A DNA stretch of 19,040 nucleotides, taken from assembly GCA_000383735.1 (NCBI GenBank), contig KB912126.1, forward strand, positions 1-19,040. The letters are read 5' to 3'. The notes below the pieces were generated by a model, which was not told where the DNA came from, did no database searches, and saw only the letters and a list, made by a program, of their open reading frames with translations. The position numbers and the translations under genes were made by a program. Origin of the DNA: Verrucomicrobia bacterium SCGC AAA164-M04. GTDB lineage: Bacteria; Verrucomicrobiota; Verrucomicrobiae; Verrucomicrobiales; Akkermansiaceae. Positions 14,600 to 19,040 of the stretch are shown one piece after another; position 1 is the stretch's first letter, and each line of letters opens with the position of its first letter.

Positions 14600-16750
14600 A
14601 TGAGCACTCCCATCGAGGTCCGTTCTCTGGACCGTCTCCCAAGAGACGGATGCCTCATCGTGCCCAGTCGACTCGATGCAAACCAAGCGAATGCACTGGC
14701 TTCCAGCCTAGCTGGTCGAAACATCACCTGGTTGGTCGAAGAAACTGTAACTCTCACCGAGGAACTCCAGTCTTACCTCCAGCACAGTGGTCATCGTGGA
14801 GCAGCATTTTCTAAAACGGATGAATCTCTCCCGGACGTCGGTAGAAATCTCGGGCCTAAAATTGAAGCTAATGGCGTTCTCATCTTTGTTCCTGGTGTCA
14901 CCAACGTTCGCCCTGGCTCCTCCTGCCATATTCCTTCCGGTATCCTCCAAGCCCTTTGCCAACTTGAGATCCCTATCGCGCCTCTTGATGTTTCGGTTCC
15001 GGCAGAAATGAAACTTGAGATCGAAAATTCGTCCAAATTTCCAGCCGCCATTCTTAATTTCAGCAATGCTATTCCCCGCGGTCAGGCCACTATTGCCCGC
15101 TACCGCGAAGCACTGCTAATTGCCTCAGAAGAAAGTTTTTCCAGCCGTGATTTCCTCCGAGAATCTCTCGCGATGGCAATCCTTCAGGGGCTCAAAAAAC
15201 ACTCTAAGAAGAACAGCCTTTACGACGGCACCGACGATTCTGAACTTCCCTTCGAAAAAATTCTTGGAGCAGCCCTCGCTCTTTCCAAGGAAATAAAACT
15301 AGCAACTAAAAAAAAGCGTATCGGTGTAATACTTCCTCCTGGCCGTGGTGGAACGATTGCCAACATCGCAGTCCTTTTCGCCAATAAGATTCCGGTGAAT
15401 CTTAACTTCACTGCTTCACATGAAGCCATCGGCTCCGCAATTCGCCAAGCTGACGTAGATCGTTTTATCACCGCCGACCCCTTTGTTCGAAAGGTCGCTG
15501 ATTTCCCATGGCCGCCCAACCGGGATCTCCTCTTCATCGAAAGAATTCTTCCAAGGATTAAGAAAAAAATTGTTAAGTGGGTCTTACTTGGAAAGATCCT
15601 CCCTGCCCAAATCATCGCCAAACTCCACGGGATAGGAAAATCAAAAGGCGACGAAGAAGCACTCCTCCTTTTCACCTCTGGTTCATCGGGAGAGCCCAAA
15701 GGCGTTCCACTCACCCACCGAAACTTGCTAGCCAATGTTTGTCAGTTCGGCCGTCAACTTGATCTTCCTGAAGAGACTAAGCTTCTAGGGTGCCTTCCTC
15801 TTTTCCATTCCTTTGGCACTACTGCCACTCTCCTCTTCCCCATCATTGAGGGCCTCGACCTTGTCACTTACCCGTCCCCTCTAGAGACCAAACGCCTTGC
15901 TGAATTGATCTCGCAACATCAAGTAAGCCTCCTCCTCACCACTCCCACTTTCCTGCGTGGATACATGCGCCACGTAAACCCCGAAATGCTTTCATCTCTG
16001 AAGATTGTGGTTACCGGTGCCGAAAAACTCGCCGCAAACCTTGCCAATTCCTTCGAAGAAAAATTTGGTATTCTCCCCATGGAAGGCTACGGCCTCACTG
16101 AGACATCTCCCGCCGCCACAATCAACCTGCCAGATCCCGCTGCTGAAAACGGTCTACCCGTTATCCCTTCTCAGCGCTTCACATCTGTCGGTCCACCTCT
16201 CCCCGGTCTTGCCATCCGCATCACCAACCCGGCCACCGACGAGAAAAACACGATCGATCAATCTGGCATCATCTGGATGAAGGGATCGAATATTTTCAAC
16301 GGATACCTCGGCCGCCCAGAAATCACGGAAGAAGTGATTGATGAAAACGGGTGGTTCAAATCAGGCGATGTCGGTCGCATCGATGATGAGGGTTTCCTTT
16401 TCATCGAAGGCAGACTCTCCCGTTTTTCAAAAATTGCCGGCGAAATGGTTCCGCATGAAAACGTCGAAGCTGCTGTCAACCGCGTCTGGAATCTCGACAA
16501 CGAAATCGAGCCAAAAGTTGCCGTGGTTGGCATACCGGATGAAAAGAAAGGTGAAGCCATCGCACTTCTTTCGACGATTGCCGGTCCTGCGATCGAGCAA
16601 GAAAACCTCGATCTTCGTTACAAACTTCTCGACGAAGGTCTCCCCTCACTTTGGTGCCCTAAAACAATCATCCCAGTTGAAGAAATCCCTATCCTCGCCT
16701 CAGGCAAGCTCGACATCAAGGGCTGTGAAGAACTCCTTGCCAACTCCTGA
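14600..16750 (+). CDS. Aas-like acyl-ACP/CoA synthetase with degenerate acyltransferase domain
   Basis: A 716-residue two-part protein. The C-terminal part (about 220-716) is an AMP-forming adenylating enzyme that activates a fatty acid: LFTSGSSGEPKGVPLTHRN (357-375), CLPLFHSFGTT (398-408), TGAEKLAANL (472-481), GYGLTETSP (496-504), GWFKSGDVGR (584-593), SRFSKIAGEMV (607-617) and SGKLD with the catalytic Lys703. PLFHSFG and FSKIAGEMV point to the Aas type (acyl-ACP synthetase / lysophospholipid acyltransferase). Residues 1-140 occupy the place of the PlsC acyltransferase domain, but the HX4D motif is replaced by LIVPSRLDAN (19-28) and the PEG motif by IFVPGVTNV (95-103), so that half looks inactive. 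I use the ATG at 14600; an upstream TTG frame (14540) is not credible. It overlaps the methyltransferase gene at its end. Confidence 0.85.
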   Translation: MSTPIEVRSLDRLPRDGCLIVPSRLDANQANALASSLAGRNITWLVEETVTLTEELQSYLQHSGHRGAAFSKTDESLPDVGRNLGPKIEANGVLIFVPGVTNVRPGSSCHIPSGILQALCQLEIPIAPLDVSVPAEMKLEIENSSKFPAAILNFSNAIPRGQATIARYREALLIASEESFSSRDFLRESLAMAILQGLKKHSKKNSLYDGTDDSELPFEKILGAALALSKEIKLATKKKRIGVILPPGRGGTIANIAVLFANKIPVNLNFTASHEAIGSAIRQADVDRFITADPFVRKVADFPWPPNRDLLFIERILPRIKKKIVKWVLLGKILPAQIIAKLHGIGKSKGDEEALLLFTSGSSGEPKGVPLTHRNLLANVCQFGRQLDLPEETKLLGCLPLFHSFGTTATLLFPIIEGLDLVTYPSPLETKRLAELISQHQVSLLLTTPTFLRGYMRHVNPEMLSSLKIVVTGAEKLAANLANSFEEKFGILPMEGYGLTETSPAATINLPDPAAENGLPVIPSQRFTSVGPPLPGLAIRITNPATDEKNTIDQSGIIWMKGSNIFNGYLGRPEITEEVIDENGWFKSGDVGRIDDEGFLFIEGRLSRFSKIAGEMVPHENVEAAVNRVWNLDNEIEPKVAVVGIPDEKKGEAIALLSTIAGPAIEQENLDLRYKLLDEGLPSLWCPKTIIPVEEIPILASGKLDIKGCEELLANS

Positions 16751-17660
16751 ATCCGAAGTAATCCGCTTCGACCATTTCATGGCTAAAGCGCTTTATGGGC
16801 TTAAGGGATACTATACCAGTCCGCGCTCGATCATTGGCCCGCGGGGTGATTTCACTACCACCCCGAAGCTTACAAAACTTCTCGCTCAAAGAATTGCTGA
16901 GTGGATTGAATCCGCATGGAAACGCCAAGGCCGAAAGCTCCCAGTGATTGAACTCGGCCCTGGCGATGGAACCCTAGCTAGGGATATCCGAAACTCCCTC
17001 GGGTTTTTTTCCCGCCAAAAACTAGATTACCATTTCGTGGAAATTTCTCCTCACCTTTCCAAACAACAGCAAGAGAAAAACAAAGGGACCTGGCACACCA
17101 CTCTCAGTGACACCCTGGTGGCCACTCGAGGTGCAGCCCTTATCATTTCAAATGAATTCTTTGATGCCTTTCCAGTACGGATTTTCAATCAATCACTGGA
17201 AGAGCTCTATCTCGGTCCAAAAAAGGAAGAAATCTGGCAACCGTGCCACGACATCCCCAATTCCTCATTATTTAGAGAGTTACCACTCCGCTTCGAAGTT
17301 GCCGAATCCATTGCTCAATGGTTTCGAAGTGATCTCAGCAAGCTTAAAAAAGGTGAGGTCCTAAGTCTCGATTATGGCGGCGATTCAAAAGAAATCTACC
17401 ACCGTCGTCCACTTGGAACACTCCGTGCCTTTGCACACCACATGCGCCTCCTCCCTCCAGATGCCTACCAAAACCCTGGTAAGCAAGACCTCACTTACGA
17501 CGTTTATTTTCCCGATCTAATCGAATGGGGGGAGAAGATTGGGTTGGAGACAGAAAGCCTGATCACTCAAGCTGAATTCCTCGGGACGAATGATCTCGAA
17601 GGAGCCGGTAGAGCGTTCAAAGTGCTTCATCAAAAAATGAGCGTTCCCCAAACTTCTTAG
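16737..17660 (+). CDS. SAM-dependent methyltransferase, MidA/NDUFAF7 family
   Basis: A class I methyltransferase of about 307 residues. Family marks are RFDHFMAKALYGLKGYY (10-26), IGPRGDFTTTPKL (33-45), the SAM-binding ELGPGDGTLARDI (72-84), HFVEISP (99-105) and SNEFFDAFPV (138-147), with LSLDYGG later. The mitochondrial relative methylates a complex I subunit; bacterial substrates are not known. The frame is open far upstream (to 16338), but that part is antisense-free shadow of the synthetase gene. The family N-terminus includes RFDHFM, so I choose TTG at 16737, which overlaps the synthetase stop by 14 bases; the ATG at 16779 (293 residues) is the alternative. It ends in a four-base convergent overlap with the DUF1080 gene. 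Confidence 0.83.
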   Translation: MPTPESEVIRFDHFMAKALYGLKGYYTSPRSIIGPRGDFTTTPKLTKLLAQRIAEWIESAWKRQGRKLPVIELGPGDGTLARDIRNSLGFFSRQKLDYHFVEISPHLSKQQQEKNKGTWHTTLSDTLVATRGAALIISNEFFDAFPVRIFNQSLEELYLGPKKEEIWQPCHDIPNSSLFRELPLRFEVAESIAQWFRSDLSKLKKGEVLSLDYGGDSKEIYHRRPLGTLRAFAHHMRLLPPDAYQNPGKQDLTYDVYFPDLIEWGEKIGLETESLITQAEFLGTNDLEGAGRAFKVLHQKMSVPQTS

Positions 17661-18256
17661 AGTTCTTTAAGGATGATTTTCCGGTAACTTACTTCAAATG
17701 GCGGACCGCTGTGAGCTTGCAGCGCGATATAGCCATCCAAGGGAATCGACTCATCCTCTTCAGTATAATCGCAAGTAAGGATCCGGTTGATCCACATCCG
17801 GATTCTCTTGCCTTCGCATCGAATCTTGTAGTCATTCCAGCCCTCCTTTGCCGCCTTGGCAGATTCCTTAGTTGCAAAAGGCGCCAGAAACTTCCTTCGC
17901 CGTGATTCATCATAAAGTTTCCCCCAATATCCAGGCCCCACATCAGCCTGATAACCGATCATTTCATGATGATTCTTAATCCGCTCACTACGGATCTGAA
18001 TTCCTGCATTGGGCCTCTTTCCTTCAACCTTAACCTGCAAAGTAAGCTCAAAATTCTTATGGCGCTTCTCCGTTGTAATAAAGGTGTTGTGGGGAACATT
18101 TTTATCGAGCGAACCCCCGACAATCGCACCATCCTTGATTATCCACATCCAAGCTTCTTTTTCCTGAACCACCCACCCTTTCAAGGATTTGCCATCAAAG
18201 AGAGATTGCCCGCCAGCAAGTGAGGCGCTCAATATTATCAAAACCAATAATTTCAT
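17657..18256 (-). CDS. Exported DUF1080 (3-keto-disaccharide hydrolase-like) protein
   Basis: A 199-residue protein with a signal peptide (1-16, LVLIILSASLAGG) and one DUF1080 domain, a concanavalin-like beta-sandwich. Family marks are SLFDGKSLKGW (18-28), NAGIQIRS (83-90), GYQADVG (101-107), GYIALQAHSG (175-184) and the closing RKIILKEL (192-199). Some family members cleave 3-keto-glycosides; most are untested, so an exported carbohydrate-binding or hydrolytic role is inferred. These proteins are numerous in Verrucomicrobiota and Planctomycetota. It diverges from the propeller-protein gene, with 102 bases between the starts. Confidence 0.9.
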   Translation of the reverse strand: MKLLVLIILSASLAGGQSLFDGKSLKGWVVQEKEAWMWIIKDGAIVGGSLDKNVPHNTFITTEKRHKNFELTLQVKVEGKRPNAGIQIRSERIKNHHEMIGYQADVGPGYWGKLYDESRRRKFLAPFATKESAKAAKEGWNDYKIRCEGKRIRMWINRILTCDYTEEDESIPLDGYIALQAHSGPPFEVSYRKIILKEL

Positions 18257-18358
18257 AATTGAATGTCGATCATTACGGAGGCCTGGTCGATCACCAAAAG
18301 CTTAGCTTTTAGATATTTTTTCGTTAGTATTCGGCATTAAAGCACGTATTTTCTCCTC
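18257..18358. promoter_or_regulatory. Divergent promoter region of DUF1080 and propeller genes
   Basis: These 102 A/T-rich bases lie between divergent starts and should hold both promoters. No operator-like repeat or Shine-Dalgarno is visible, and I do not assign boxes. Confidence 0.5.
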
Positions 18359-19040
18359 ATGAGATACTGCGTTGTTGGAACTTTGATCGGTCTTATCGGC
18401 CTTTCCCCTGCCCTCGCCCAAAATGGCGATCGAAAAGGACATGATAAAATGGGTAAAATCGTCCCGGAAGACCTAATCCCCAGTGCTCCAGTTCTAAGCG
18501 TCGACGAAGCACTCAAGACCTTTACAATCGAGAAGGGATTCGTGATCGAACCAGTTGCTGCAGAGCCACTAGTCGATAAACCAGTCGCTTTGACCTTCGA
18601 TCCCTCCGGGAGGATGTGGGTTTGCGAAATGCGCGGCTACATGCCGGATATTGATGGCAAGCTTGAAAACAGAGCTACTGGTCGTATCGCTATCCTAGAG
18701 GATACTAACGGGGACGGAAAAGTAGACAAGAGAACCACTTTTCTTGACAAAATTGTTCTTCCTCGTGCGATTTCTCTGGTCCCCGGCGGCATTCTTTATG
18801 GTGACCAAAATAATCTCTACTTCGTGGCCCGAGACGGCGACAAACCGAAAGGAAAGGCTGTAGTAGTCGACGACAAATTTGCCCCCGGCGGTAACGTCGA
18901 ACACAAGACCAACGGCTTGATGACTGGAATCGACAACTGGTTGTACAACGCCAAGTCGAACGCACGCTTCAAATTCATTCCCGGCGAGAACAAAGTCATC
19001 AAGGAGTCTACAGCTTTCCGTGGCCAGTGGGGCATAAGCC
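18359..19040 (+). CDS. PVC-type membrane-bound dehydrogenase-like propeller protein, 5' part
   Basis: An open frame of 227 codons that runs off the window. It has a signal peptide (1-20, LIGLIGLSPALAQ) and the start of the sugar-dehydrogenase-like beta-propeller typical of large PVC-group exported proteins: ALKTFTIEKGFVIEPVAAEP (51-70), KPVALTFDPSGRMWVCEMRG (74-93), and a calcium-binding-like DTNGDGKVD (115-123). Family members are often over 800 residues and may carry HEAT repeats and a cytochrome c domain; these would lie beyond the window. Catalysis is unproven for most of them. The start is the ATG at 18359; no Shine-Dalgarno precedes it. It is divergent from the DUF1080 gene. Confidence 0.88.
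   Translation, partial: MRYCVVGTLIGLIGLSPALAQNGDRKGHDKMGKIVPEDLIPSAPVLSVDEALKTFTIEKGFVIEPVAAEPLVDKPVALTFDPSGRMWVCEMRGYMPDIDGKLENRATGRIAILEDTNGDGKVDKRTTFLDKIVLPRAISLVPGGILYGDQNNLYFVARDGDKPKGKAVVVDDKFAPGGNVEHKTNGLMTGIDNWLYNAKSNARFKFIPGENKVIKESTAFRGQWGIS

Noticed and set aside
16338..16736. Upstream part of the long + frame that leads into the methyltransferase
   Set aside because: It lies inside the synthetase gene in another frame and has no family similarity; the methyltransferase is counted from 16737.
1..19040. CRISPR array, tRNA, rRNA, SRP RNA, transposon, prophage or defence genes
   Set aside because: I found no regularly spaced repeats, cloverleaf sequence, transposase or phage-like gene, and no DNA-targeting cassette.

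Overview
The window looks like chromosomal DNA of a verrucomicrobial bacterium (PVC group), probably free-living. The pointers are the start of a PVC-type 'membrane-bound dehydrogenase' propeller protein, an exported DUF1080 protein, an exported NIPSNAP protein, a short RecO without a zinc finger, and outer-membrane barrels (TonB-dependent receptor, DUF481). This placement is inference from gene families; no rRNA or other marker is present. Nearly all genes lack a Shine-Dalgarno sequence.

Layout. 38-1491 (+): short RecO and a TPR protein. 1488-8162 (-): a membrane-anchored NlpC/P60-like protein, a TonB-dependent receptor, a small KH RNA-binding protein (KhpA-like), a double DUF481 barrel, and the signal recognition particle GTPase Ffh. 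8288-13433 (+): exported NIPSNAP protein, LemA, an M48 metalloprotease with a long C-terminal extension, a UbiA-like membrane protein, adenylate kinase and the N-terminal half of methionyl-tRNA formyltransferase. From about 13434 the content changes: the N-terminal part of a sodium:solute symporter runs leftward, preceded by its small-subunit gene (to 14461). Then come an Aas-like acyl-ACP/CoA synthetase and an overlapping MidA-type methyltransferase (+), a DUF1080 protein (-) and the start of the PVC propeller protein (+), cut by the window end.

The most striking feature is the junction at about 13434. Two conserved genes, fmt and the symporter, are both cut in mid-domain and meet tail to tail, so each ends by reading the other's antisense strand. 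The strand composition also flips there: left of the point the + strand is richer in G even under minus-strand genes, and right of it the + strand is mostly richer in C. An inversion breakpoint or a chimeric assembly join explains both facts. If the join is real, this cell needs another intact fmt or lives with a broken one.

Functionally the rest is a mix of housekeeping genes (protein targeting, recombination repair, nucleotide balance, initiator tRNA formylation) and envelope genes (uptake, peptidoglycan or protein turnover, lipid activation). I found no CRISPR array, phage, insertion sequence, tRNA, rRNA or defence cluster. No gene-free stretch exceeds 300 bases; the longest, 4742-5025, holds no gene I can support. 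I see no convincing undescribed multi-gene system. The items most worth checking are the junction, the inactive-looking acyltransferase domain fused to the Aas-like synthetase, and the LemA-M48 pair.
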